Counted from the stretch's first letter, positions 42,860 to 52,495 are shown. The stretch is DNA of 64,000 bases from Planctomycetota bacterium (GCA_016209705.1 JACQVR010000023.1:1-64000), one strand, 5' to 3'. Made by a program: numbers and translations. Notes: generated by a model not told the origin, from the letters alone.

Positions 42860-44218
42860 ATGCAGGAAACTTCGGCGCAGGGGCTCAAAGGCGCCCTTCT
42901 TCGACACGGCGAAAAGTACGCCTGCGGAATCCTCCTTCTGATCTTCGTCGGGTACGCGGTCATGGGACTGGGCGCGTCCGACGAACCGGAAGTCCAGAAG
43001 CTGAAACAAGTCACCGCGCAGTTCCAGCAGAAGGCGCAGGTGGGGACTCCCGAGCTGAACCCGCCGCCGATCGAAAGGAAAGCCCACCACGAGAGCGTGG
43101 AGCAGGTCTACGCGGTCACTCCATGGGCCGCGTCGATTCCGACCGTCTACAAAGGGGAACTGGTGAAGAAGGCGGAACCGCCGCCGAAAACCGTCGCCAT
43201 GCCCTCCGTGAGACTCTTGGAACCCGTCGTCTCCATCGACCGCATCGACCTGACGTGGACGCTGGAGGAGCCCAAGGACAAGGCCGCCACCCTCGCCGAC
43301 CCCGCCACTTACTATTATTACCTCGAACGCAAGAAGGAAGACGAGGAGTGGCAGCGTCTGGGTCGGGAACCTCTGACGTTCCCTGAAAACAAGAACATGA
43401 AGTATCAGGACCAGGACATCCAGCCGAAGACGTCATATGCCTACCGGATCCTCCCCGGAACCAAAGACCCGAAATACATCACGAGGGACAACAAGTCGGA
43501 ACTGGGCCGGATGTCCAACGAGGTGACCGCCAGGACGGAGACGATCTGGAAGATCTCGTTCGCCAATCCCATAAAGACCGAATCCCTCGAGGAGGACACC
43601 ATCGGCTCCGTATGGATCACCATCGAGAAGTTCGACGCCGTCGCCGGGCGCGTGATGGAACGCAAGGTCCAGAAAGAAGGCGAGAAAATCGGCTGGTGGC
43701 CCGCCACGGAGGGCGCGCCGGCGACGTCGAAGCACCCGACCTGGAGCGCCAGATTGAGACGAACCGTCGACGTGGATTTCGACACGAAGTTCGTCCTCAA
43801 GCTGATTCGGATGGGTCAGGCGTACACCTACGAATACAAGAAATGCCCCGGAGGCTTCAACTGCCCGGGTCCCATGCCGACCAAGGACACGATGAAGATA
43901 AACGAGATCCACTACGTGACGGAAGAGGGGAAGACGGAAATCTATCGGATCTTCAGTCGGGAGCCCTTCGCCGACCAGTTGTGCCCGCAGCACGGCGGCG
44001 GCGCGGAGATGACCGCCGAGGAACGCAAGCGGAAGCGGGAGGAGGAGGCGCAGAGCAAACTGGGCGAAGCGGACCAGTTGTGGGTCAGCTCGGCGAGGAC
44101 GGACAAGCTGAAAGCGCAGAGGATCTACCGGGATTTGCTGAAGGATTATTCGGATACGGACCCCGTCCAGAGACGCAAATCCCACATCGAAGACCGGGTG
44201 AACGTCAAGGTGGAGTGA
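42860..44218 (+). CDS. single-TM protein with Fn3-like domain, pilus-locus protein of unknown function
   Basis: 452 residues. One TM helix (YACGILLLIFVGYAVMGLG, about 20-38) is preceded by a short cytosolic end. The periplasmic part has a probable fibronectin type III-like unit (VSIDRIDLTWTLEEPKDKAA ... KTSYAYRILPGTKDP), then a beta-rich region with cysteines (KKCPGGFNCPGPMP). A charged helical tail follows (AEERKRKREEEAQSKLGEAD). It occupies the slot of Amuc_1099 in the Akkermansia layout. It could bridge the PilN/PilO platform and the secretin; this is inference. Confidence 0.55.
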   Translation: MQETSAQGLKGALLRHGEKYACGILLLIFVGYAVMGLGASDEPEVQKLKQVTAQFQQKAQVGTPELNPPPIERKAHHESVEQVYAVTPWAASIPTVYKGELVKKAEPPPKTVAMPSVRLLEPVVSIDRIDLTWTLEEPKDKAATLADPATYYYYLERKKEDEEWQRLGREPLTFPENKNMKYQDQDIQPKTSYAYRILPGTKDPKYITRDNKSELGRMSNEVTARTETIWKISFANPIKTESLEEDTIGSVWITIEKFDAVAGRVMERKVQKEGEKIGWWPATEGAPATSKHPTWSARLRRTVDVDFDTKFVLKLIRMGQAYTYEYKKCPGGFNCPGPMPTKDTMKINEIHYVTEEGKTEIYRIFSREPFADQLCPQHGGGAEMTAEERKRKREEEAQSKLGEADQLWVSSARTDKLKAQRIYRDLLKDYSDTDPVQRRKSHIEDRVNVKVE

Positions 44219-44333
44219 CGCGGGCTTTGGGGCCCTCGCCTGCCTGGGAGAAGCTCTCGTACATTCACGATCTCCCGCCGCGGATTTACCTTTCTTTTCA
44301 TCGCCAGATTCTTGAAAGGAGTGGCGTTAGTTC

Positions 44334-44361
44334 TTGCGTCCTGAACATCGAAGCCTATACT
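44334..44361 (+). promoter_or_regulatory. predicted sigma-70 promoter upstream of first secretin
   Basis: TTGCGT (44334-44339) and TATACT (44356-44361) are separated by 16 nt. The expected start falls at the base of the hairpin at 44365-44391, about 55 nt before the secretin ATG. Confidence 0.45.
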
Positions 44362-44364
44362 CGT

Positions 44365-44391
44365 GCCGGCCTCGGGTTTCCCGGGGCCGGC
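44365..44391 (+). other. 12-bp stem-loop in the secretin leader
   Basis: Arms 44365-44376 and 44380-44391 pair over 12 positions (one T-G wobble) around TTT. It is very GC-rich and lies between the predicted promoter and the secretin ribosome site. Without a T-run it is unlikely to be a terminator. Confidence 0.65.
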
Positions 44392-44422
44392 GGTGTCTGA
44401 ATTCTGTTCGGGAGCGCCCGCG

Positions 44423-47077
44423 ATGAAGATCTTGTCTCGACTGCTCGGCCTCGCTCTGATCGCCTTTCCGGTCGCCTGCCAGTCGGTCGATTCGGCTCCG
44501 GCCGGCGCGCCGGAGCGTTCCGACATCGCGCAGTACGACGCGACGGGAAAGACCCCATCCTCCGCGGAAGGCAACGCCCAGGCGGGCCAGGAGTGGGACG
44601 AGCTCATGCGCAAGCTCCGCGACCAGCACATCGTCAGCGAGCAGACCAAGCTGGCGCAGGCGGACGAGCATTACCGTTTGGCCGACCGCTACTACCGCGC
44701 CGGAGAATTCGCGAAGGCCGAGATCGAGTGCCAGAAAGCCGTCGGCCTGAACCCGAACCACGGCGCGGCCCACGCCCTCCTGCTGGAAATCCAGTTCGCC
44801 ATGGGCAAGGGGCAGGTCACGCCTCAAAGCTTTCTGTTCGAAAAATACCTCCAGGAAGCCGCCGTCCGGCAGCAGGAAACGCTGCTCGAGATCGATAACG
44901 CCCTGGAGCAGGGAAAGCGCGCGTTCCAAATCGGGAATTACGACGACGCCGACCGCCACTTCCGGCGCATTCTGGAATACGCGAAATGGCTTCCCACCGG
45001 CGTGGAACTCGAATCGCGCCGCAAAGAGGCCTCCGACCTGCTGGAGCGGACCAAGGTCGCGCGCCGCCAGAAGGACGTCGAGGAACAGTACGTCCGCCAC
45101 CAGATGATCGAAGAGGAACGGGCGCGCGAGGAGATCCGCAAGAAAATCGAGCAGCGCAAGCAGCTCGAAATCCTCTTCGGGCAGGCCCAACTCTACTTCG
45201 AGCGCGAGCAGTACGTCCGCTGCATCGAGATCTGCGACAAGATTCTGTATCTGGACCCGCGGCTGGCCAGCGTGGAAGAGATGAAGCTGATCGCCCAACG
45301 GCTCTCCCACGCCTCCGCCGAACGCGACAATACCCGGATGTACATCGAGCAGTGGAAGCGGACGTTCGAAAACGTGGAACGTATGGGGATCCTTCAGGCG
45401 GAGGACCTGAGCTTCCCGGCGCGCGAGATCTGGTTGGAGCTCGTTTCCAAGCGCCGCCCCAAGGGGATCAGCGACGTCGACGCGGATCGCATGAGCGAGC
45501 AGGACCGGGAAATCTCCGAGAAGCTGCACACGATCCAGATCGACTTCGACTTCCAGGACGCCACGCTGGGACAGCTCGTGGATTACGTCCGGGACATCAG
45601 CGGGCTGAACCTGCACATCGACGGCAAGAACATTCCTGACCCCACGGCGGACACGTTCACCATCAAGCTCAAGAACCTCTCCATCGCGGGCGCGTTCGAC
45701 CTGATGCTTCCCTCCAAGGGAAAGGCGTACATGGTGGAGGACGGCGTCGTCCTCATCACCACGTCGGAAGCGGTCCGCCGCCGCGTCCACCTGGAGCTGT
45801 ACGACGTCCAGGACCTCACCTTCTCGCTGAAGGATTTCCCCGGCGTGAACATGAGCCTCACCGACGAGGGAGGGATCATGGGCATGGCGACGGAAGAGGG
45901 CGCGCAACAGACGTTCGGCGGCGAGCAGCTCGCCGAGCTTATCCGCAACACCATCGACAAGAACAACTGGGACGAGGCGGTCGGTCAATCGATCACGTTC
46001 CAGAACGGATTGCTCATCATCCGCAACGCGAACGAAACCCACCGGAAAATCCGCCGGTTCCTGAGCGATCTGCGCGCCTCCACCGGCATCATGGTCAGCG
46101 TGGAGACCCGATTCCTCACCGTCGAGAACGAGTTCCTCCAACAGGTCGGCATGGATTTCCGGGACGTGGACGGCGCGCGCGTCCAGGGCGTGCTCACGCT
46201 GGACGACATCAGCCCCACGTTCGCCACCGTCCCCGGCTCCGCGTTCACCCAGTTCATCGATCCGGACGGCGGCGGCGGTCCGCTCTCGGGCGTCTCGCCG
46301 GGCATCACCGGCACCTTCGGCCGCAGCGTCGTCCGCAACATGGGGGCGCGCATCCAGAACATCATGGTCAACGACCAGGTGCTCCAGCGGTTCTATCAGA
46401 CGTCGCTGTCGCCGATGGGGGGCGCGTCCCTCCAGTACACGCTCCTGGACGACATTTCGTTCGAAGCGATCATCCGGCTGGTCAGCCGCAGCACGCGCTC
46501 CAACCAGCTCGTGGCGCCGAAGCTGACGCTGTTCAACACGCAGCGCGGGAATATCCTCATCGCCAACCAGTTCGCTTACATCCGAGACTACGACATCCAG
46601 GTGGCCACGGCGACCACCGCCGTCGATCCGATTCCCGGCATCGTCAACGACGGCGTCTCGCTGGACGTGCGCCCCATCGTCAGCGCCGACCGGCGGTACA
46701 TCACGATGGAGCTGCGGCCCACGATCGCCACGATGGTCCCCCCGCCGCCGAACATCTTCGGCGTCGACGTCTCGTTCGCCATGATCGGCGCCTTCATCAC
46801 CTCGCCGCTGGTGTATCGCATCGAGACGCCCGCGCTGGCGGTGCAGGGCTTCCGGACCACGGTGGTCATCCCGGACCGCGGCACCCTGCTGCTCGGAGGA
46901 ATGTCGACCTACTTCGAGGAGGACGCCCAGAGCTCCATCCCGCTGTGGCACAACATCCCGATCCTGGGCAACCTGGGCTCGGAAAAGGTCAAAGGCCTCC
47001 AGCGGCGGCACTTCATGACGCTGCTGCGCGCGCGCATCATCATTCCGGATGAGGCAGAGAAGCGGAAGTTCGATTAG
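44423..47077 (+). CDS. outer-membrane secretin with N-terminal TPR/coiled-coil region (first copy)
   Basis: 884 residues. The lipoprotein-like signal (KILSRLLGLALIAFPVACQS) is followed by a long helical region with TPR-like units (HYRLADRYYRAGEFAKAEIE, AFQIGNYDDADRHFRRILEY, REQYVRCIEICDKILYLDPR). An N-domain follows (IDFDFQDATLGQLVDYVRDI, SGLNLHIDGKNIPDPTADTF). The secretin homology domain includes VSVETRFLTVENEFLQQVGM, NQLVAPKLTLFNTQRGNILI, DGVSLDVRPIVSADRRYITM, PDRGTLLLGGMSTYFEEDAQ and IPILGNLGS. It would form the outer-membrane channel over the PilM/N/O platform. A second secretin of similar design lies at 53944-56592. Confidence 0.92.
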   Translation: MKILSRLLGLALIAFPVACQSVDSAPAGAPERSDIAQYDATGKTPSSAEGNAQAGQEWDELMRKLRDQHIVSEQTKLAQADEHYRLADRYYRAGEFAKAEIECQKAVGLNPNHGAAHALLLEIQFAMGKGQVTPQSFLFEKYLQEAAVRQQETLLEIDNALEQGKRAFQIGNYDDADRHFRRILEYAKWLPTGVELESRRKEASDLLERTKVARRQKDVEEQYVRHQMIEEERAREEIRKKIEQRKQLEILFGQAQLYFEREQYVRCIEICDKILYLDPRLASVEEMKLIAQRLSHASAERDNTRMYIEQWKRTFENVERMGILQAEDLSFPAREIWLELVSKRRPKGISDVDADRMSEQDREISEKLHTIQIDFDFQDATLGQLVDYVRDISGLNLHIDGKNIPDPTADTFTIKLKNLSIAGAFDLMLPSKGKAYMVEDGVVLITTSEAVRRRVHLELYDVQDLTFSLKDFPGVNMSLTDEGGIMGMATEEGAQQTFGGEQLAELIRNTIDKNNWDEAVGQSITFQNGLLIIRNANETHRKIRRFLSDLRASTGIMVSVETRFLTVENEFLQQVGMDFRDVDGARVQGVLTLDDISPTFATVPGSAFTQFIDPDGGGGPLSGVSPGITGTFGRSVVRNMGARIQNIMVNDQVLQRFYQTSLSPMGGASLQYTLLDDISFEAIIRLVSRSTRSNQLVAPKLTLFNTQRGNILIANQFAYIRDYDIQVATATTAVDPIPGIVNDGVSLDVRPIVSADRRYITMELRPTIATMVPPPPNIFGVDVSFAMIGAFITSPLVYRIETPALAVQGFRTTVVIPDRGTLLLGGMSTYFEEDAQSSIPLWHNIPILGNLGSEKVKGLQRRHFMTLLRARIIIPDEAEKRKFD

Positions 47078-47080
47078 TTA

Positions 47081-47179
47081 CTGGATTTCCACGCTTCTTT
47101 TCCTAGAATCTTCCAAGGCATCTGGCCGTCCGCAAGGAGCCGCGCTCCGTCAGGTCGCTTCGGGAGCGTGGAAATCCAG
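47081..47179 (+). other. 99-nt stem-loop with 15-bp perfect arms after first secretin
   Basis: CTGGATTTCCACGCT (47081-47095) and AGCGTGGAAATCCAG (47165-47179) are perfect complements. The 69-nt loop contains its own GGAGC/GCTCC hairpin (about 47137-47150). It begins 4 nt after the secretin stop. It could be a structured RNA, a processing site or a mobile-element remnant. Confidence 0.75.
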
Positions 47180-47295
47180 GCTGGGGATGAACCGGCACGG
47201 CCGGCTTTCGTTCATATGAGGAGCCTGCCTCCGCGAGCCTCGCGGCCCCCGAAGATAGGCTCGAACAGGCCCAAATCGCCGTAGGAGGATCCTTC

Positions 47296-50259
47296 ATGCG
47301 CGTGGCGGCGCCATCGTTGATCGCGGGATTCCTGATTGCGTGGGCCGCTCCCCGCGCGGCCGCTCAATCGCAGGAATACGATCTTGCGGTTCTTCTGGCG
47401 GAGCGGCACTGGTTCGATCTGGCGACCGAGATCTTCGTCAACATCAAGAAATCCGGGTCGCTGTCCCACGAGAAGCGCGTGGACGGGGAATTCGGCCTGG
47501 CGTGGATCGAAAGCATCAAGGCGGAATCCGAAACGAAGCCCGAAGCCAAGCTGGAACTGTACAATCAGGCGACCGAGACCATCCTCAAGTTCATCGAAAC
47601 GCACGGCAATCACCCCCGGCGCTCCGAAGCCCTTTCCGTGTTCGGCGACCTCCTCCAAAAGAAGGGCAAATTCCTTCTGGGAGCGGGGAAGTCCCTTCCC
47701 AACGCCGCGAAGGAAGCCGAAGAGGCGTTCCGGCAGGCCCAGACCCGCTTCCTCAGCCTCGTCGAGAACCTGAAAAAGAGTCCGGTCGAGCCGCCGCCCG
47801 CGGACGTCGCCGAAAGCGATCCCCGGTATCAAGCGTGGATGGCGTGGGACCAGAAAATGATGACCGCGAAGTACAACTACGGCGTCAGCCTCTTCCACCA
47901 GGCCGACGCGTACAAAGGCGACCGCAAGCGGTTCGAAGAGATGAAGGACCTGATCGACAAGATGATCGCTTTTTTCGAACAGGACTTCATGTGGGATTAC
48001 GAACGCTATCTGCTGGCGTACAGCGCCTTCATCTACATGGGCCGCGGATGCCAGCTCCTGGCGGAGAATTCCGAGACCGCCAAGGCGGAGGAATATTGGA
48101 AGAAGTGCTTCAGCTACGTGGAAAAGCCCATTTTCCTGCTGAGCGATCCGGCCAACCGCAAGCTGGAAGGCGTCCGCGAGTTGGCGCTGGAATCGGCCAT
48201 GTTCACGTTGCGCGCCAAGATGGCGTACGGAGACACGCTGCGGGGAGGAAAGGCCTCCAGCCAATACCAGGACGCCGTCAAGATCGCGGAGAAGGTCTTC
48301 AAGCACCTGCCTCCGACGGCCAAGAGGGAGCCGTACGGAGTCCTGGTGCGCATCGAGCAGGCCCGCGCGCTGTGCAAGTCGGGACGCATCAGAGAAGGCA
48401 CCCGCAACCTCCAGGAGATCCGCAAGGACGCGGCGGGCGATCCCGCGCTCGGCTGGGTGGACAACTTCGTGATCGACATCATCGGCGAATACGCCGGCGA
48501 GAGCGACCCGAAGCTGATCCTGGAGTCGGCCGACAACATGTACGAGCGGGGCCCCGCCTACTTCTCCAAAGCCATCGCGAAATACCGCTCCGCCCTGAGC
48601 GTCATCCGCAAGCCGGAAGACCGGCGCTACATTCCGCATTGCTGGAAGCAGATCGCCGAGTGCTATTACTGGCAGGACCGCTGGATCGAAGCGGCCCAAG
48701 CGTACGACATGATCATGACCGGCTACAACGGCGAGTTCCTCACGTCCCCGGAAGCGACCAAGGCGGTCGTCAACATGAAGACGGCGCTTTTCAAGGTCCA
48801 GCGGGCCACGGGCCTTCCGGAGGATCGCGCGCGCTACGAGCGGTTCGTCCAGTGGGCGAATTCCAAGTTCCCCAACGAACTGGGCGACGGCAGCCTTCGG
48901 GAAGAGGCGGTCACCCTGGAAAACGAAGGACGAAAAGCGCGCGACGCGGGCACGTACGCCGGTCAATTCGCCAAAGCGATCGACAACTGGTCGAAACTGG
49001 CCGCCAAGCCCTCGAGCCCCTTCCACGAAGAGGCGGTCTTCAGCGTCGCCTACAACGCCTATCTTCACGCGGAAATGCTCAGCCGGACCGCCCGAACCCA
49101 GGAAGAAACCGAGAAGGTGAAGCCGTTTCTCCAGAAGACGATCGAATACGCCGGGCGGCATCTGGCCGTCGTGGATCGGATGAACCAGAAGGACTCGATC
49201 GTCGTGCGAAACGCCCTCGCCTCGATCTACTTCGCGTCCCGGGCGTGCCTGGACCCCGCGATCGACCAGCCTTCGAAGGTGCTGGAGCTTTCCGAAGGAT
49301 TCGAATCCAAGCTGCCGAATCCCGACCCGGCCTGGATCATGAGAATCTACGAACTGCGGATCGAGGCGCACCGCATGCTCGCCAAGCTGGACGGCGAATC
49401 GCCGGACCTCGAGTCCATCAAGCGCGCGGAAAAAGACCTCGACACCATGCGCGATCGGTATCAGAAGGATCCCCGCGGCGAACGGCAGCTCATGAACGCG
49501 CTTCGAAACATCTCCGAAGCGTACCGGCTGCTCGCCTCGAAGATGCGGGAGGAAAATCCCGGCCTGGCGGAAGCCTACTCGATCCGGGCCGCCGAAGTCA
49601 TGTTCCAATACTTCGAGCTCAGCCGCGAAGAGCCGAAGGGCGAAGAGATCCTGGCCATGGCGGAAACCTTTTTCGACACGGCCCAGCGCAAGCTGGACCA
49701 GGCCCGGGCCGCCGACAGCAAGGAGGAAATGGCCAAGGCGCGCGAGATGTTCGGCAAGGCGCACAATCTGTACAACCGGTATCTGCTCACCGGCAAGCTC
49801 GAGACCGACGTCGAAACCGCCATCCGCGGCCGCATGACGGACTGCCTGGCCAAATCGGGCAAATTCGACGAGGCTCTGAGCCAGCTCAAGGACGTCGTGG
49901 ACCGCGATCCGCAGATGGCCAAAGGAGGCGATTGGGAAGCCTATCTGGATTGCTTGATGATGAAGGCCGACTCCATGCAGCCGGGCACCGAACGCAACCA
50001 GCTCATCGAGGAGGCCAAGAACAAGTATGGACAGCTCGCCGCGATGCTCAGCCGGCGAATCGACAAGCACTACTGGCGCATCCTGTACAAGTATGCCGAC
50101 GCCATGTTCCGGATCGATCCGGACGGCTTGCGCAACTTCTTCATCAACATGGAAAAGAGGGGCACGGCTCCGGCCTGGGACGGCGGCGAGTTCGAGTATG
50201 CGGCCAAGTTCGAGGCGCTGCGGGAGAAAAACGAGAAAAGGCTTCCGAACAAAGAATAG
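47296..50259 (+). CDS. secreted large TPR protein
   Basis: 987 residues, almost wholly helical. A signal peptide (VAAPSLIAGFLIAWAAPRAA ending AAQ) directs it to the periplasm. Many TPR-like or Sel1-like helical pairs follow, for example YDLAVLLAERHWFDLATEIF, AKYRSALSVIRKPEDRRYIP, CYYWQDRWIEAAQAYDMIMT, LAKSGKFDEALSQLKDVVDR. It lies between the first secretin and another TPR protein, close to ExbBD. A scaffold role at the inner or outer face of the envelope machine is likely but unproven. The ATG at 47296 follows AGGAGG. Confidence 0.75.
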   Translation: MRVAAPSLIAGFLIAWAAPRAAAQSQEYDLAVLLAERHWFDLATEIFVNIKKSGSLSHEKRVDGEFGLAWIESIKAESETKPEAKLELYNQATETILKFIETHGNHPRRSEALSVFGDLLQKKGKFLLGAGKSLPNAAKEAEEAFRQAQTRFLSLVENLKKSPVEPPPADVAESDPRYQAWMAWDQKMMTAKYNYGVSLFHQADAYKGDRKRFEEMKDLIDKMIAFFEQDFMWDYERYLLAYSAFIYMGRGCQLLAENSETAKAEEYWKKCFSYVEKPIFLLSDPANRKLEGVRELALESAMFTLRAKMAYGDTLRGGKASSQYQDAVKIAEKVFKHLPPTAKREPYGVLVRIEQARALCKSGRIREGTRNLQEIRKDAAGDPALGWVDNFVIDIIGEYAGESDPKLILESADNMYERGPAYFSKAIAKYRSALSVIRKPEDRRYIPHCWKQIAECYYWQDRWIEAAQAYDMIMTGYNGEFLTSPEATKAVVNMKTALFKVQRATGLPEDRARYERFVQWANSKFPNELGDGSLREEAVTLENEGRKARDAGTYAGQFAKAIDNWSKLAAKPSSPFHEEAVFSVAYNAYLHAEMLSRTARTQEETEKVKPFLQKTIEYAGRHLAVVDRMNQKDSIVVRNALASIYFASRACLDPAIDQPSKVLELSEGFESKLPNPDPAWIMRIYELRIEAHRMLAKLDGESPDLESIKRAEKDLDTMRDRYQKDPRGERQLMNALRNISEAYRLLASKMREENPGLAEAYSIRAAEVMFQYFELSREEPKGEEILAMAETFFDTAQRKLDQARAADSKEEMAKAREMFGKAHNLYNRYLLTGKLETDVETAIRGRMTDCLAKSGKFDEALSQLKDVVDRDPQMAKGGDWEAYLDCLMMKADSMQPGTERNQLIEEAKNKYGQLAAMLSRRIDKHYWRILYKYADAMFRIDPDGLRNFFINMEKRGTAPAWDGGEFEYAAKFEALREKNEKRLPNKE

Positions 50260-50264
50260 GTCCG

Positions 50265-50348
50265 TGAAGAAATAACCGAACCGCCAAAGCGCCAAACCGC
50301 GAAAAGAAGAGTTCGCCCGTGGCGCTTTGGCGTTCTTGCGGTTCAAGG
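50265..50348. repeat. AACCGCC-type dispersed hairpin element, copy A3
   Basis: Left arm GAACCGCCAAAGCGCCAAAC with CGCGAAA (50279-50304); right arm GTGGCGCTTTGGCGTTCTTG with CGGTTC (50319-50344). The right arm touches the AAGGAGG ribosome site of the next gene (ATG 50357), so folding could affect its translation. Confidence 0.8.
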
Positions 50349-50356
50349 AGGAACGG

Positions 50357-51526
50357 ATGATTCCCGCTTTGGCTTTCACGATCCTGACGGCGGCGATGTC
50401 GGGGGCGCCGGCCTCCACGTCGCAGGAACGCAAGCTGGACCGGGTCACTCCCCGGAAAGGACCGCCGGCGGAGGGCACCATCGTTCGCGACACATGGAAG
50501 GAAGTGGTCCTTCGGCTCTCCTCGGGAAGCGAAACCACCTTCCGCGTGGAGGACGTCCTGAGCGTCGAATACGCCGATGCCCCGGACGCCATGAAAGCGG
50601 GCCTGGCGGATTTCGAAGCGGGCAATTGGGAGGAAGCGCTCACCAAGATCACCAGCGCCGAGGAGGCGGTTCAAGGCAAAGGCCTCGATTCCGCGACGGC
50701 CAAGAAAATTACGGTTCGCTCCTGGTTCGGCCCTTGGGTCACGTTTCATCGAGGATACTGCCTCAAGGAGCTTCACCGGATCGAGGACGCCCTGCGGGAA
50801 CTGCTCCGGTATGTCGACGGAGCCCTGAAGGAGCCGAACCGGGATTCGCGTTTCCTGGCGCGCGCCTGCGAAGCGGTCATGGAATGTTATCGGGGGAAGG
50901 CGGACGAACCGGGGATGGCGGCGTTCCTGGAACGCGTGAAAGCCGCTCCTCGCGAGGTGCAGGGGAAAATACAGCAAATCGCCTCCGTCCAGCAAGGGGA
51001 GATGCTGTTGAGCAGCGGGAAGGTGGCGGAGGCGCAGGCGATCTTCCAGCGTCTGGCGGAGTCGCCCGACGTGGACATCCGAACCTCGGGCACGCTGGGC
51101 GTCATCCGCTGCCATCAGAAGAGCGATCAGCCGGATGCCCTGGTGCGGTACTGCGAGAACGTGATCAAGACGACCCCCTTGGATCAACCCGGGCTCCTGC
51201 TTCTGGCGTCGCTGGCGCTGGGAGAGGCCTACGGAAATCGGAAGGAATACCGAAAGGCGGTGGGAGCGCTCGTGGACGCGATCGTGAAATATCATCCCGG
51301 ACGGGGGACGGAGCTGGTGCGGGAGCACGAACGGGCGCTCTACACGCTGGCGAAGACCTACGAGGCGTGGTCGGCCGAATCGACGGGCGATCTCAAGACG
51401 ACGGCCAGGATCTGGGCCGCGCGCACCTGGAGAGAACTGTCCATGGAATACCCGAACGGGCGATACCGAGACGAGGCGAACGCCGGGATCGCTCGCTGCG
51501 AGGCGCCGGAAGAGAAAAAACCGTGA
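50357..51526 (+). CDS. secreted TPR protein
   Basis: 389 residues with a short signal-like N-terminus (IPALAFTILTAAMSGAPAS). A small beta region (GTIVRDTWKEVVLRLSSGSE, TTFRVEDVLSVEYADAPDAM) follows, resembling SH3-like or LSM-type segments found before TPRs. Helical repeats come next (DFEAGNWEEALTKITSAEEA, FHRGYCLKELHRIEDALREL, GEMLLSSGKVAEAQAIFQRL, SLALGEAYGNRKEYRKAVGA). The ATG at 50357 is well placed behind GGAGGAACGG; the longer in-frame reading would include the A3 hairpin. It probably works with the preceding TPR protein. Confidence 0.7.
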   Translation: MIPALAFTILTAAMSGAPASTSQERKLDRVTPRKGPPAEGTIVRDTWKEVVLRLSSGSETTFRVEDVLSVEYADAPDAMKAGLADFEAGNWEEALTKITSAEEAVQGKGLDSATAKKITVRSWFGPWVTFHRGYCLKELHRIEDALRELLRYVDGALKEPNRDSRFLARACEAVMECYRGKADEPGMAAFLERVKAAPREVQGKIQQIASVQQGEMLLSSGKVAEAQAIFQRLAESPDVDIRTSGTLGVIRCHQKSDQPDALVRYCENVIKTTPLDQPGLLLLASLALGEAYGNRKEYRKAVGALVDAIVKYHPGRGTELVREHERALYTLAKTYEAWSAESTGDLKTTARIWAARTWRELSMEYPNGRYRDEANAGIARCEAPEEKKP

Positions 51527-51556
51527 CCTCGGACCTCGGATATCGGACATCGGATA
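51524..51556. repeat. period-7 word repeat upstream of exbB
   Basis: Words ACCTCGG, ACCTCGG, ATATCGG, ACATCGG in direct succession, starting at the stop codon of the TPR gene. One arm only. The rest of the ~200-nt gap to exbB has a small CGTCGT/ACGACG hairpin (51658-51671). Confidence 0.6.
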
Positions 51557-51724
51557 ATTGTCTTGCCGACGATTGAACCTTTCAGTAAGCTTTTCCGTTT
51601 GTTACACATGCCTGTGAAGGTCGCGGTAAGTTCATTCCGAGGATCGGGGGTCATGGGCGTCGTCCACGACGAAGGGCTTTAATCCACGAACTAGAATATG
51701 AAACACGTATTTGGGGGTGCGCAC

Positions 51725-52492
51725 ATGAGGTCAGCGCGTGGTCCGATCAAGGTGGCGGCATCCATCTTGGCGATCTTGGGACTTCATCTCATTGGCGCGG
51801 CCGTCGCCTTCGCCCAGGAAGGAGTGGGAGGACAGGCGGGGCCGAGCGCCCAAACGGACTTCTTCACGGTGTGGATCCTGGCAGGCGGAGGGGTCGGCGT
51901 GATCTTCGTCCTTCCGATCGAGATCGTCTCGATCGCGACCGTCGCCGCCGTCATCGAGCATTTCGTGACCATCCAGCGGGACAAGCTGGTTCCGCCGGAG
52001 GTCATCGTCGAGCTCGAATCGCTGCTGGACGAGGAGCAGTACGAGGAAGCGATCAACCTGTGCGAAGCGAGCAAGAACTATCTCACCAACATCATCGGGG
52101 CCGCCATCGCCCGCGTGGGCGAGGGATACGAGGCCATGAAGACCGCGGCGGAAGGCGCCACCGACGAGGAGAACGTCAAGCTGATCCACAAGATCTCCTG
52201 GCTGGCGCTGTTCGGAAACCTCGGCCCCATGATGGGCCTGTTCGGAACGGTGACCGGCATGGTCATGGCCTTCAAGTCGATCGCGGAATCTTCCGGCAGT
52301 CCGTCGCCCCAGGAGCTGGCGGGCGGTATTTTCACCGCCCTGGTGACGACCGTGTGGGGATTGATGGTCGCCATCCCGGCCCTCACCTTCTTCTTCATCT
52401 TCAAAGTGAAGATTCAGCGGCTGACGTTCGAGTTGTCGGCGGTGGCGATGGAGGTCGTCGAACGCTTCAAGCCCGTTGCCGAAGGAAAGTAG
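51725..52492 (+). CDS. exbB: ExbB/TolQ-type proton channel protein (MotA/TolQ/ExbB family)
   Basis: 255 residues. An N-terminal cleavable signal peptide (AASILAILGLHLIGAAVAFA then Q) is typical of planctomycete-type ExbB. The first TM helix is GVIFVLPIEIVSIATVAAVI. A cytosolic domain follows (LLDEEQYEEAINLCEASKNY), then the paired helices NLGPMMGLFGTVTGMVMAFK and LAGGIFTALVTTVWGLMVAI that hold the conserved channel residues. The start at 51725 is preferred because GGGGGTG precedes it; an ATG at 51698 adds nine residues. Two ExbD genes follow at once, forming a proton-motive-force energising module. Confidence 0.92.
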   Translation: MRSARGPIKVAASILAILGLHLIGAAVAFAQEGVGGQAGPSAQTDFFTVWILAGGGVGVIFVLPIEIVSIATVAAVIEHFVTIQRDKLVPPEVIVELESLLDEEQYEEAINLCEASKNYLTNIIGAAIARVGEGYEAMKTAAEGATDEENVKLIHKISWLALFGNLGPMMGLFGTVTGMVMAFKSIAESSGSPSPQELAGGIFTALVTTVWGLMVAIPALTFFFIFKVKIQRLTFELSAVAMEVVERFKPVAEGK

Positions 52493-52495
52493 CGC

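Noticed and set aside
44327-47011. 894-codon minus-strand frame opposite the first secretin
   Set aside because: Shadow of the secretin gene; the plus strand has clear secretin motifs and a signal sequence.
47212-50652. Very long minus-strand open frame (1146 codons) opposite the TPR genes
   Set aside because: It is the antisense shadow of the GC-rich TPR coding sequence at 47296-50259. The translation has no recognisable domain, whereas the plus strand has a signal peptide, ribosome site and TPR pattern.
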